Of a DNA stretch of 64,000 nt, positions 24,501-34,900 are shown piece by piece. The position numbers and the translations under genes are program-made. Source of the stretch: Musa acuminata AAA Group (Eukaryota; Streptophyta; Magnoliopsida; Zingiberales; Musaceae); NCBI RefSeq assembly GCF_036884655.1, contig NC_088349.1, positions 44,832,001 through 44,896,000 of the forward strand, given 5' to 3'. Position 1 is the first letter of the stretch. Each line of letters begins with the position of its first letter. The notes beneath the pieces were generated by a model that worked only from the letters and a program-made list of their open reading frames with translations, ran no database searches and was not told the origin of the DNA.

Positions 24501-27469
24501 TGGTCGTTCATTGAATTTATATAGTGCATCAGGCAGTATACCAGCCATAACTGATATAAGAAAAAAGGAACAAGAGGAAAAAGGTGGAAAAAGAAAAAGA
24601 AAAAAGACAAGAGAGGGACAAAGAGGATAAGTAAAGAAAAAGAAAAAAGACAAGAGAGGGACAAAACTATAATATTTTTTTTTTCAATTCCTCTAGGTTA
24701 ACCTAGGTGGATATGAATCAATTACAATTGAAATGTGAAGCCTCAATGATGGAGCAATAAGTGCTCCACGGTCTTCCGAAAAGAGTCCTTGTAGTAATCT
24801 TTAGAAAGTTTTCTAGAATGAGAATATCATGAAAGTAAGACACCCATGTGAATTTTGGTCTAGCTAGTCACTTTAGATGGATCAGAAACTTGTTTGAAAT
24901 GGATTAGTCAACCTATAATGAGGAGATATAATATCAACATTTGGAAAATAGTAAACTCTTTTACAATTATCCTTATTGATTATAGTTGATTCACAAACAT
25001 ACCTACAGAAAGATACAAAATCTTAAATACCAAGTTATTGTTTTAAATCAATTCCAAGAAAAACACATAACTATTGCATATAAGGACCACAAATCTTAGA
25101 AGGCAAAACAATACCAAAATCAGAAAAGAATGGTAAACTTCAAAGCTAGGTAAATTAGCAACCTTTTCGCCTATCAGCCAATGGAATAGTAAAAAATGCT
25201 CGATGGAATATAAAAGATAAAGAAATCCAAAGTTTGTAGATGTGGTATCACAAAGTTGTGTGCTTACTAGACAATAAGCATGAAATGGTACCTCAGTATC
25301 TTTGACCATTGCAAGAATATATAAGAGGAATTTGTCGGGACTAATCTAATGTTAGAATCTCTACATTGTACATCCACATTAAAGAAAAAACACTGGAAAA
25401 AATTTGCTTGTAGTTTATAACATTATTACATATACAGATCAACTTTGCAAATAAACCATCTTTACTATATGAAATCGCTGTAAGTAGGCCATGTGATAAA
25501 CAAGTTCTTAGATAAAAGCAAAAGAAGAATCACAACAGCATCAAGAATAAATATGCTGCCATGGGAAGTGGAAGTGACAACTAACAGTTGGTACAGCCAA
25601 TGCTAATCCTGCATTTGTACCCCTCCACAATCTAACAAAGCCTTCCTGCAGATTTTCAACATTAAGATAGAGATATTCAAAGTTGGATCATTGCAGCAAT
25701 TAAAACAGTTATCATTTATATCCACTAAGCTAGAATACTTACTTGTCTAACAACTTTATATATAACATCTGCTGTTCCCTTGTAGTGAAAACATTCAGGA
25801 GGGCAAACTGGTTCAGTACCAAAAACTGCAGCACGAGTGCATGATGGGGAGCATCTGAAATCCGAAATCAACTGGGAGAATTATCAACATCATATCAGCC
25901 ACAAAATATAAGGTGAAAAGGAGAACACATAAATCAACAATAAAAGAAGGTCAGACAGTCTGAAGACAATCTTTTCTAGGAAAAAGTTAAATGAGAATCT
26001 ATAATATAATTTAGCAATTACAATCTCAACTCTAAAAATTTTTTGTAGGATCCTTCATGACAAAAATACTATTTAGGCTCTCCAGAAATAGCATGTCCGA
26101 ATGATTTTTATTTTCTCAAAAACCAACTAAAGGTCAATGCTATTCTTGTAAAAAAAATTCATAAAACATTATTCTATTCCCTTTTTAGGTCAACCGATAT
26201 AGGTAGAGACACATAAATACTCCACGGCAGCATTCATGTTGTCAATTCATGTAACAAAGATGTCCACAAGAAAACAGCAAATGAACCACATCAAATCATC
26301 AATATAACATCAAATTAGTATTCAAATCCTAGAAGAAGTATCTGATGCTAGTTCTAACTTTCAATACATTTAATATGAACAGCCTTAAGCCATGATATGT
26401 GATAGCCAATTCTTATTAAAAGTTTGCTAAATATTGACTAAAAACATAACATGTATAATACATCAGGCAACCAAATTGTCTCAAACAAGATCCTAAACTA
26501 AGAGAACTCTCTAGCAGTTGCCAACTACAGTCATCAACCCTACAATAAAAGAACCATTAAGAAGTGAAAGGTCTGCTATGAAGTTCAAGCCAATAAGTAA
26601 TGATATTCTTCCAATATCAACACTCTTCACTTATGACCAAGATAAGGTGTCCGGCATCTTCCCACAAGACTCGAATTTCAGTGCATTCTGAAGTTGCTAA
26701 ACTTCTCTTTGATTAAGAATGAGAATGAGCAGCTGTAGTCGTATGCAAGCAGCAAAATTAATTGATCGAGTTGAAGGCAATGCTACTAGTCACCTTCCAA
26801 ATATCAGTCTATCCTAGATAGACATATTCAAGAATGAAAGTGCCTACCACTGAACGATCATCTCCTGTTAACAGTAGCCTTGGAAAATAGGTAATAACGT
26901 ACCGTGCTTGGGCCAAGGGCCGCCATTTGTCTTCCATATGGATGCTGCAAAGGATAGTATGCAACTCCAGCTGCCTGCGCCTGCAACCTTGTCTGCGATT
27001 ATGAGGTACGACAGTTTCAGGATCCAGAAAAAACCAGAAGGAAAGAACCTTTTTTTTTTTTTGCACTAGAAACTCGATTTCAAATGATCCAGAAATAAAA
27101 GATGTGAGATGCAATCGCAGTGAGGAAAAAGAAACGACGTCAAATGCTAGTTGACACAGGATAACAAAGAACATGGCAAAAAAAAAAAAAAAAGCCAAGA
27201 GTCACCTTTGCGACGTCGAGGGGATTCACGAGGACGGCGGAGAGCACGGCGGCCCCCGCCGCGGACAGCGCCCTCTCCCCGAAGCCCGTGGAGGGGTCGG
27301 GAGAAGAGGATATGATCTGAGGGGATGAAGAAGACGACGACGACGACCGCAACGAGGAGGAAGAGGCATCGGACTTGGGAGAACCAGGGGAGGAGGAGGC
27401 CCCGTCGAGGTCTACTCTGGTGGCGGCCGCGATCCACTTAGGCAAGCCATGCCTCGAGCAACCCACCAT
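12548..27469 (-). CDS. MTM1: Mitochondrial carrier protein, MTM1 / SLC25A39-40 type
   Basis: Members of this family are inner mitochondrial membrane carriers tied to manganese activation of mitochondrial SOD and to iron/glutathione handling (known for yeast MTM1 and SLC25A39/40; inferred here). Ten exons on the minus strand, from 5': 27206-27469, 26903-26992, 25743-25871, 25586-25645, 23728-23898, 22356-22455, 13530-13621, 13246-13395, 12969-13027, 12548-12680. They join in phase to 415 residues. The three carrier signatures are visible: [11 protein letters not shown] at about 83, [11 protein letters not shown] and [11 protein letters not shown] near the C-terminus. SCTRAAVFG and [10 protein letters not shown] mark the cysteine-containing loop of this subgroup. 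The end is [15 protein letters not shown]. The start [12 protein letters not shown] is preferred, but an in-frame ATG exists 41 codons upstream (27592) through a (GA)n tract. Intron 6 is 8.7 kb because of a retrotransposon. Confidence 0.92.
14341..15114 (-). repeat. 3' LTR of the chromovirus in carrier intron 6
   Basis: Begins TGTCACAGACTTAGCTGG and ends GTTTGTGACA in + orientation, about 774 bp. It aligns with 21248-21973 and with 34802-35529. A short stretch of its left end (CTTAGCTGGATTTGCCTAAGTCGT and similar) is repeated two or three times, which makes it longer than the other LTR. The small minus-strand frames here (14601-14789, 14803-15099) are not genes. Confidence 0.88.
15115..15127 (-). 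other. Polypurine tract
   Basis: On the minus strand this reads AAGTGGGGGAGAA and sits directly inside the 3' LTR, the position of the plus-strand primer in LTR retrotransposons. Confidence 0.75.
16026..16308. repeat. 142-bp tandem duplication in integrase remnant
   Basis: Units 16026-16167 and 16168-16308 both begin TGATATTGTGCAG and end at CGTATCGAATCGAG-like sequence (ACGAGTATCGAATCGAG). They differ at scattered positions, so the event is not recent. The second unit abuts the nested solo LTR. Confidence 0.85.
16314..17448. mobile_element. Nested solo LTR of a different family
   Basis: The insert starts TATAACATCCCC and ends GGGGCGTGACA, close to the common plant LTR form TGTAAC...GTGACA with the first G mutated. 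GTCCC flanks it on both sides (16309-16313 and 17449-17453), a perfect 5-bp target duplication. Removing it with one GTCCC restores continuity with the equivalent sequence at about 36580 of the sister element. It is 1135 bp, has no internal coding region, and contains a (GAA)n run at about 16691-16727. Confidence 0.85.
16691..16727 (+). repeat. (GAA)n microsatellite inside the nested solo LTR
   Basis: About twelve GAA units in a row, ending in an AAAGAAG variant. Confidence 0.9.
17970..19360 (-). pseudogene. Reverse transcriptase / RNase H remnant
   Basis: Minus-strand frames show the reverse transcriptase core: [20 protein letters not shown] followed by a YLNDIVVYS segment at about 18680. 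In active Ty3/gypsy enzymes this catalytic box is YxDD or FxDD, so the second-last catalytic aspartate is replaced by asparagine here. Upstream (19111-19353) is the N-terminal pol segment with [13 protein letters not shown]. The RNase H part (about 17970-18300) parallels the better copy at 37241-37438. A 79-bp tandem duplication (units from 18901 and 18980) and stops break the frame. Confidence 0.85.
18901..19058. repeat. 79-bp tandem duplication in the RT remnant
   Basis: Two units with period 79 begin ATACTTGTTCTTCACCG at 18901 and 18980 and end TATCTTGTTTCTT. A few substitutions separate them. Confidence 0.85.
19540..21232 (-). pseudogene. Gag and aspartic protease remnant
   Basis: Gag-like frames cover 20290-21232 on the minus strand (for example [17 protein letters not shown] and AKLWWRTR at 20514-20825). 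The 19540-20289 frame carries a zinc knuckle [16 protein letters not shown] (C-x2-C-x3-H-x4-C) and then the protease motif VDTGVTHNF. The order gag, knuckle, protease is normal for Ty3/gypsy. Frames are interrupted, so it is a decayed copy. Confidence 0.85.
21233..21244 (-). other. Primer binding site, initiator Met tRNA
   Basis: On the minus strand this reads TGGTATCAGAGT, complementary (one change) to the 3' end of initiator Met tRNA. It lies three bases inside the 5' LTR. Confidence 0.85.
21248..21973 (-). repeat. 5' LTR of the chromovirus in carrier intron 6
   Basis: In + orientation it begins TGTCACGAACTTAGCTGG and ends ATTCGTGATA, with the final CA changed to TA. It is about 726 bp and aligns with 14341-15114, with many differences, so the insertion is old. 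GTAC follows directly. Confidence 0.88.
22161..22373 (-). repeat. Diverged tandem duplication over the exon 6 donor of the carrier gene
   Basis: Units 22161-22266 and 22267-22373 (period about 106) share GGAAA(A)TGTCATAAAGCA, GCTAGCTTA, AAAAGGAGTA and GAAGCTATCAACT. The right unit includes the last 18 bases of exon 6 and its donor (minus strand CATAACT then GTAAGT). The left unit, which lies in the intron, keeps CATAAGT followed by GTTAGT. Confidence 0.8.
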
Positions 27470-27483
27470 TTCCAACTTCACAC

Positions 27484-27510
<27 letters not shown>
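27484..27510 (-). repeat. (GA)n tract in the 5' leader of the carrier gene
   Basis: On the minus strand about thirteen GA units end roughly 15 bases before the chosen ATG (27469). GA runs in leaders are common in plant genes and may bind GAGA-type factors. If the in-frame upstream ATG at 27592 were used, the tract would encode alternating Arg-Glu. Confidence 0.8.
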
Positions 27511-27514
<4 letters not shown>

Positions 27515-27599
27515 AGATCCACTTACAACCCTAGAAAAGAGGAAACGGGAGGCCAAAAAAAGGATCAAAGAACTGAAAAATAGAAGACCCAAAACTCTA

Positions 27600-28115
27600 T
27601 AAATATCGTTTAAAATTAAGTTTAGTATAATAATCCTTTAAAACTAAAAACTAAAATTATCATCCTAAAATAATATTAATAGAAACTTTTTCTTGTATTA
27701 ATATTTTAAATATATTCTAAGTATTTTGTTTTTAAATATATATATATATATATATTAAATTCAAGTAAATAATTTTTATCACATTAAAATAAGTAATCTG
27801 GTTTTGTTGAAGGTTATTAAAAGAAATAGGAAAGGTTATCTACGTTATACTAACATTTTAAGATCTTAAATATTAAAACTTTCATATATGTCACTCTTGT
27901 TTAAACTCAAGAAAACTAATATTAATCATTATTATCATATTTTTTTAGAAATAAAACATAAAGTGTTGTTTGACCCTTTATATATCCTTTTGAAATGGTT
28001 ATCAGTATGTATAATGATCAACTACTTGTTACTTTTCCAACTTTGTAGGAATAATTATATATGTAATATACGTAATTTTTCCAATTTATTGTGATATAAA
28101 ATATATTTATATATA

Positions 28116-28163
<48 letters not shown>

Positions 28164-28945
28164 TCAAGGAAGGAGGCGGAGGACCGGCCAAGTCAGCCGG
28201 CTTCTAGAATGTGCGCTCAGGCCGATCGAGTGGCTCGGCAGGGGCGTCGGCTCAGACGGAGACCAGCACATCCAATCATCAGTTGCCACGTCAACAAGGA
28301 AAAAAGGCACTCCGTCCAATGACTTCGACCTCTGTTTTCACCACTTATTTGCGTTAGGTGCCAAATAAACAAATCACAAAATCAATTTTATGATTTAAGA
28401 AATAAAATCGTAAAAATCATTTTTTTTTCCTGAAAGAATGCTGCTTCCATAGATAACTATCAACATGTATATAATATATTCATTCTAAATGCAAAAAAAA
28501 TGAATATCATGAACTATTTTTAAGTAATTTTTTTATATCTAATCACCGGTCCGAGAGTACTGTAGCAGTGTACTGTAGTACTGTAGCACAATTCTTCAAC
28601 ACACTCATGGTGTACCGTTCGATATATCATACCGTATCGGTACCAAACCAAGGTCGAAATACCGATACGATACGGTATTGCGAACCTTGCTATCATCACA
28701 GTTTCATGCCCAGAATCACTTGGTACAAATTAAATTTTCCAAGTAATACATACATCTGAAAAGCTTGATTTACATCTTGATCCCATTCAAATAACCAGAG
28801 ATGTATCTGCAGCAAATAAATGTTCGTTTAAGCCTGAACAGGTAAAACGTATACCATAAAGAAAGCAAGGATGATCACAATAAGAATCAGAGTTCCAGCA
28901 CCGTATGGAAACAGTCAACAGGTGGCTTGGAAAACAGTGTCCCAA
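27600..28945. other. Intergenic region with TA runs, a GC-rich island and a repeat fragment
   Basis: Between the 5' end of the carrier gene and the 3' end of VPS25. It holds AT-rich sequence, TA runs at about 27735-27754 and 28107-28158, then a sharply GC-rich block (about 28160-28370) unlike its surroundings. At about 28600-28689 there is a fragment ending GGTATTGCGAACCTTG that resembles the TACCG/CGGTA-rich ends of the hAT family in this window. I see no gene. Confidence 0.6.
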
Positions 28946-31554
28946 TTAGACAGAAAATTTTACTCCATCATCATCTGCTGAAGTCCCTTTGAATATTGTA
29001 GCTTTACCTTTCTGCTCCAGTAATCTCAGAACACGCAGAAGCAAACCCCGATCTATCCCAGCAAGCTCTTGAATGATAGAAAAAGTGGCATGCAAAGTGT
29101 CAGCTTATCAGCAAAAGATGTGATGTTAGAATGACAAAGTAATACGGTTGAATAGGATGTCAATTAGGTGGACAGAAATGCCAAGTGATCAGGAGAAACA
29201 GTGAAATGAGCTAATTATCATCAACACGTGTCGAATTAACAGTAAGCACCATAGTAATCATAAGGACACTTTCGTGTGGACAAAGCGACATGAAATGTTT
29301 CGCTCTTTTGTTTAATGAACTAGAAAATATTGCCCGCGAACCTGAGGGTTGATTAGCACATTGAGGAAGTTGTGTTGACATTACCAGTACCATGTGTTTC
29401 AGTTCCTGATCGCATTTCTTCAATGGTCATGACACCATCCTGCAATCCATTGTCTTTCACCTGAACAATGCAGGAGAAAACAACAATAATTAAACATGAA
29501 TACTCTTCCCTCTTTGCTACTCATGTCTTCCTCTTGTACTCACAAAGTTTAAAATATAATCAGCCCACTCCTGGAGTCTTAACCAAAGCATCAGACATTT
29601 CCTATGATCTTTATCCATCCATTCGGCATGACCTGGGAGGAACAGGGTTATCAAAAAGAATTGTACTGTATATGGAAGTTGTTTGCTGTATGATATGTTT
29701 GATTTTATTCACACTGCTTAACAAAGTGAACGAAAAATATCTGGAGACGAACCTTCACTTATCAGAGCAGAAAGAAATACCTCCCTTGCCTCATGGCTTA
29801 AAGATCCTAAAAGCCCATCGCAAAGTTTTTCGTTAAAAGTAAATCTAGCAATGAGTAGACATGAAAAACTCAAATAACAAGCATCTTTGCAACAGCTAAA
29901 TTTCAATTTGCAATGGTGAAGGAAAAAACATTAAAATGAATTAGGTGAGCAATTTGAATGCTCCAAGAGAAAAACAAAATTATATATCCCACTATGCAAA
30001 TATAGACCTCAATCTTAATTCCATCACTTGATAATGACCATGTAATCATATAAAAGGTTGACTAACTTTCAATGACTGGATTAGAAAACAGAGGGAAATC
30101 TTCTTCCAATCCTATCACAAAAATCTTTTGACTTCTGCAGTAATCAAGTAGCAGCTGCTTCCATACTTGCACTTGCTTCTCACGTGTTTCCTTCACTGGC
30201 TGCAAACTAAAAGCAAAAGAGAGTGAGATTGATGTTTTGACCTCGTTCTGCATAAAGAAGAGTAAAGCTCCATTTTTGCATACAAAAGTGAGAGTGCAAA
30301 AAAACTTTGTAATTCATAACCTAATATAAACTATATGATTTGTTCCTGGGCATTCGCAAGCAACTTTTGACAAGATCATTAGGCATCGAGATAGAATTAT
30401 TTTTATATAGCTGAGAAAGCGGAGACAAAGCCACAATATCAAATTGCAATTTTTACAATGCATCAAAACTCAAAAGTAAAAGAGCCATACTAAAGCACAA
30501 ACATGAAATAATGAAGTAATATCTGGCAAATTAGAAAGACAGATTGCAACTGAAGAACTACAAAAATGATACATCACATGATCCTGACAGTCGGGAAGGA
30601 AATCAACACAAGCATAGTAATTTTATGTACAACTCATCCAGCGAATGGTTCGTGGAAGGTATCTTTCGAAGAAAACATTACAGCTAGGATCCAGGAGTGC
30701 TAGTTCATGACAAGGCGAACACTGAGATACACAAGATGCTTCAGGTATAAGCAGGCAGTGAATTTGTGCCATGAGAAACTCCTTGCTCCACAATATCCAA
30801 AGCAAAAAAAAAAAAAGAATGCAACAGGTATTCTTTTTCCTACCAACTGGAGTTATTTCAGAAAGACTTGTCATGGTATGTAATGCTAGGAACAAGCACA
30901 AATGAGGAGGAGAGCAATTAAGTGGTAAGTCAGTAATATGATTTATTTGGGAAGGAAGGGTTGCTCCCAATTACGACAAGTCCCATGATGAATTTTAGAC
31001 CAACAAATATAGAAAAACAATATGCTTGAATTGAAAGTTGCTATTGAGAACCTGAATCCCTTTGAACGACATCAACATGTTCAATCATGGACAAAGAAAC
31101 GATGGAACAAAGCATCTCAGTCAACAAGTATTAGCTTGCAATTAGGTGGAGATTACGCCTCTTCAGGACACCAAATGATCCAACTAAAAAGTTCAGACTA
31201 TTAAAAGTGAAGTCATTCCTCTAAACATGTGTGCAAATGATTCTCCCCAGGCGAAATGAAATTTTCTTAAATGATAACACTTTTTCTAGGCAGCAACCAA
31301 GCCATAGAAATGGAAATTCTACTATTCTCATGATATTACTCTCCAACTTATATAAATCAAAAGAAACCACATGATTGATTACATAAGAAGAACAGAGAAC
31401 AACCCATCCATTTAGCGATGCTAATTGTTCTCCTGCTACCAAAAACAATAAGTCGAAAAGGGAATCTAATTGCAAGCAGTCATTTAGTGGATTACGTGAA
31501 GAAAGGTGGGAAATTGAAGAACTGAGGCAGCTTAAAGTTCCCTAGTCTCTGCAT
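28946..31554 (-). CDS. VPS25: VPS25, ESCRT-II subunit
   Basis: VPS25 is the subunit present twice in ESCRT-II; it links VPS22/VPS36 to the ESCRT-III protein VPS20 during sorting of ubiquitinated membrane proteins into multivesicular bodies. Six minus-strand exons from 5': 31496-31554, 30067-30206, 29753-29806, 29544-29632, 29385-29460, 28946-29067. They join to exactly 180 codons, 179 residues, the usual length. Visible motifs are KLPQFFNFPPFFT at the N-terminus (the PPFF-type segment that contacts the partner subunits), QPVKETREKQ, DYCRSQKIF, EEDFPLFSNP, LSHEAREVFLSALISEG, EWADYILNF and the ending KGTSADDDGVKFSV. Two winged-helix domains are expected and the full length is present. All junctions are GT-AG. 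Intron 1 is 1.3 kb. The gene is intact, with no odd residue noticed. Confidence 0.95.
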
Positions 31555-31920
31555 CTGAGCGCGCGCTCCCCCCAAAACAAGTATATCCTTCTCCTCTTTG
31601 TTGCAACCCTGCAGTCAGATCATTCAAACGTCAAATTCCTCCGCAGAAACCAAATCTTGACAATGACATGATACAGATTATAATTATGAATGCGCTCTTG
31701 CTACCAATTAGATTCGATATCCGCCGTGGAAGCTGGAATTACTATCCTTCAACTATCGAAGAGAAAGAAGCCCTAAGGGCAAAATAAAGTGGTCGACACC
31801 GGTCCGGTTCTTTTAACTCGAATCGCCCGGTTTTCTGATCGAATTTTTGGACCGGATTTGTACTATAAATTGGCTTTTCCCCTCATCTCATTCTTCGTCT
31901 TCGGCGCTCCCATAAGCGCC
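31555..31920. promoter_or_regulatory. Shared divergent promoter of VPS25 and the TH1 gene
   Basis: The two start codons (31554 minus, 31921 plus) are 366 bp apart with no other feature between them. A CTATAAAT box at 31863-31870, about 51-58 bp before the plus-strand ATG, is a plausible TATA box for the TH1 gene. No clear TATA is visible for VPS25. Shared regulation is inferred only from the spacing. Confidence 0.6.
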
Positions 31921-34900
31921 ATGGATCGCTTCAAGAACTTGACGAAGCTCCAAGTGGAGGTGGAGGAGGAGAACGGAGATGGAGGATACGACGGAGAGAA
32001 GGCGTTGGAGGCACAAAATGAAGAGGCGGAGACGAAGGAAGTCGCTGAAGAGATGGGACAATTCACGGGATTGAAGGTCCGGAGGAGGGCCGCCCTCTTC
32101 GGGGAGTGCAAGGGGGACTACGTCGGCGTCCCATCCGATCCCTTCCTCCACAGGATCTTGACCAAGCAAGGTTAACTTTACTGTCCGGTTGAATTTTTCC
32201 ATCTGTTACTTATTTTGTTGCAATATGAATCCCATCTTTCGCCAATTTTTTGGCTTTGTTTATTTCCTGGTGGAGGTTCATTTTCTTCTGTTGCTCAATT
32301 GATTGAATGGACTCCATTGGTGACGAATTTTGGGTCTTTCTGAAGAGATTTGGCATAGATGTAGGGTAATTCGCCGCATGAACATGTCAAAATATTGAAA
32401 CCACTAGGGTTCTTGATTTGGCTTTGGGCTCCTTGTATTTCGAGTATTTGTATTTGGCCTAGTAAATTGATTGTAAAAGAAGTCTTGCCATTTAGGATTT
32501 GTTAAAATTATGTTCGATAATTCAACTTCTAATTCAGGAAAATATCATGAAGGTTATTGCATTTTTTGTATCATGAAAAAAATAAAATCCCTAAAGTCCG
32601 ATGGATTCTGGTAGATTATATAATCATCATCAACTTTAAGATTTAGAAATATTAATTTTAGTTGGCAATCATTTAATTATTCATGTATCTTTTCTCTTTT
32701 TTGCTGCTATAACTCTAGTATGCTAAAGCTCTTGTTTCTGATACTAATACACCGTTGAATATTCTTTGGGTTTGATACTCCACTGTTACAATATATGCCC
32801 AGCATAACTTTTACTAGATTTGGCACCGATTTCTGCTCTGAGAAAATTCAACTGGAACTAGGTGGTTGATGGATCTGCAAAAGAAGTTGCTCTCTCTCTC
32901 TCTATACATACATACATACATACAAATCCTTGCATTGATTCAGGTAGAACTAGATTTGGGTTCTAAGTAGAACTAGATGCAAAGACAGTTAGTTCTATGC
33001 ATTGATTTAGGTTTATTTTTTTTCCTGTTCATTTGTATGTGCCTGAACATACATACAGATCCTTGCATTGATTCAGGTAGAACTAGATTTGGGTTCTAAG
33101 TAGAACTAGATGCAAAGACAGTTAGTTCTATGCATTGATTCAGGTTTATTTGATTTCCTGTTCATTTATATGTGCCTGAATTTCTTGGAGAGTAGTCAAC
33201 AGATCCTTTCTCAATGCTAACAACTGCATGAAATTCTAACATGTTTTTTTGTTTTTAATATCTTGAACCCATTTTTTTCAGGATGAACATTTGAGACCTA
33301 TGTTGAGAAAGGCTAGAATAGTCTGCTGAAATTGACAGAGTTTCATGAAATGATTAAAACTGTTCATTATCTCTGCAGGTGACATTACAGTTCTTTTTGC
33401 TGACAAGGTGGTTAAGTTCACTGGATCTGGGAAGATGAAGAAGCATATTTTGCTAATTACAGATTTTGCTATCTATCTTGTTGATCCTGATGCTGATGTC
33501 TTGAAAAGGCGAATAGCACTTGCAGCTGTTGAAAAGATATGCTTGAGCAAATTCGATGATAATTTTTTTGCACTCATCGTTCCTACCGAGTATGATTGTC
33601 TTATGGCGAGCACAAGAAAAATAGAGATTGCAAATGTGCTAATGGAAGCCACTAAGGGTGCATCTGAGGAAATTGAGGTGGTTTTCTCTGACAGGTATTT
33701 GTTCCAAACAGCTTCTTATATTGTTTTTTGATGATGAGTCCATGTGTCATGATAAGGTTGCTCCTTTCGCTACTTGAATATTGAGAGTTTGTCTTGGGAA
33801 CAACCTCTTGTGCTCCCATGCTTTGTGCCAAGGTTCGTCATACTGGTCTAAACTGATATATCGACTGATCGATAGTATGGTATAAATTGCTTTGTACATA
33901 CTGTGTGTCGATACGGTCAGGCATGCCTACAACACGGAAAACTAGCCAAAAATAGCTCCAAAAATTACTAGAAAAAATGTTAGATTAAGGTTTTTAAGTT
34001 AAAAATAAATATAAATTTAGTATAAATTTAGCAAAAATAATCTGAATAAGGAAAGAATAATTGCATATATCTTTTTCGGGCTTCAAGGAGTAGCTTTGTG
34101 GTAAGTCTCGGACCGTCCTTCCGTTGATATTAAACTATCTGTAAAGAAATGATTTGAATTGTTAGATTATTTGTTAAATAATTTAAACTTTAAGATTCAA
34201 ATGAATCAAGTTATCAATTGATAGATATATTTGGTTCTACCACAAAAAAAAATGACGGGACTCCATGGGTGAGGGATTAGGGTCCTTGATCCTACGTATC
34301 TGTATATCAATTTGATATGTTTGTCAGATCCAATCTTGAAATTGATTCCATGGTGTAGTATACCGATACACTGTATGCTATTGTTGCATCAATGTAGTAA
34401 TGGTCGTAGTTTGATCATAGTGAACCATATATGTTTGAGGCGGCTCTTGAGGCAAGTACAATTATGGTATGTATTGGTGCGAAGGATAGAGAATATCAAA
34501 ACTTTTACTTTCACCATTAATCTGTTACTCTGTATCATAAGATCGATTATCGTACTTGCTTGAAAGAGAATGACCAACTATCATCATACTGTTGTTGGCC
34601 ATAAGATTCTCTATAATATGATGGTTGTGAATACAATGAGCTCTACTCTGTGTCTACGTTATGTAAGCTTTATCGTATCTGCTCAAAATCATTCATTGCC
34701 TTCCTCTTATCCTTTCGTGTATAAACTTAATCAGTATCTCATCGAGCTCCATGATCTGAATCTTGGATGATATGCGTAAAATACTTCTTCTTGGTCTATA
34801 CTGTCACGGACTTAGTTGGAATTGCCTAAGTCATGTAGCACCCTTGCGGCAAAGACGCGAACTTAGCTTGCGTTGCTTAAGTCGCGCTTCGCCTTACGAT

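Noticed and set aside
25743..25858. Alternative acceptor for carrier exon 3 (TTTCAG just before ATGCTCC)
   Set aside because: It leaves the phase wrong relative to exon 2; the acceptor 13 bases upstream gives [11 protein letters not shown] in frame and fits the family.
27470..27592. N-terminal extension of the carrier protein from the upstream in-frame ATG
   Set aside because: It would encode a hydrophobic stretch and an Arg-Glu run from a (GA)n tract; the [12 protein letters not shown] start fits the family better. Not fully excluded.
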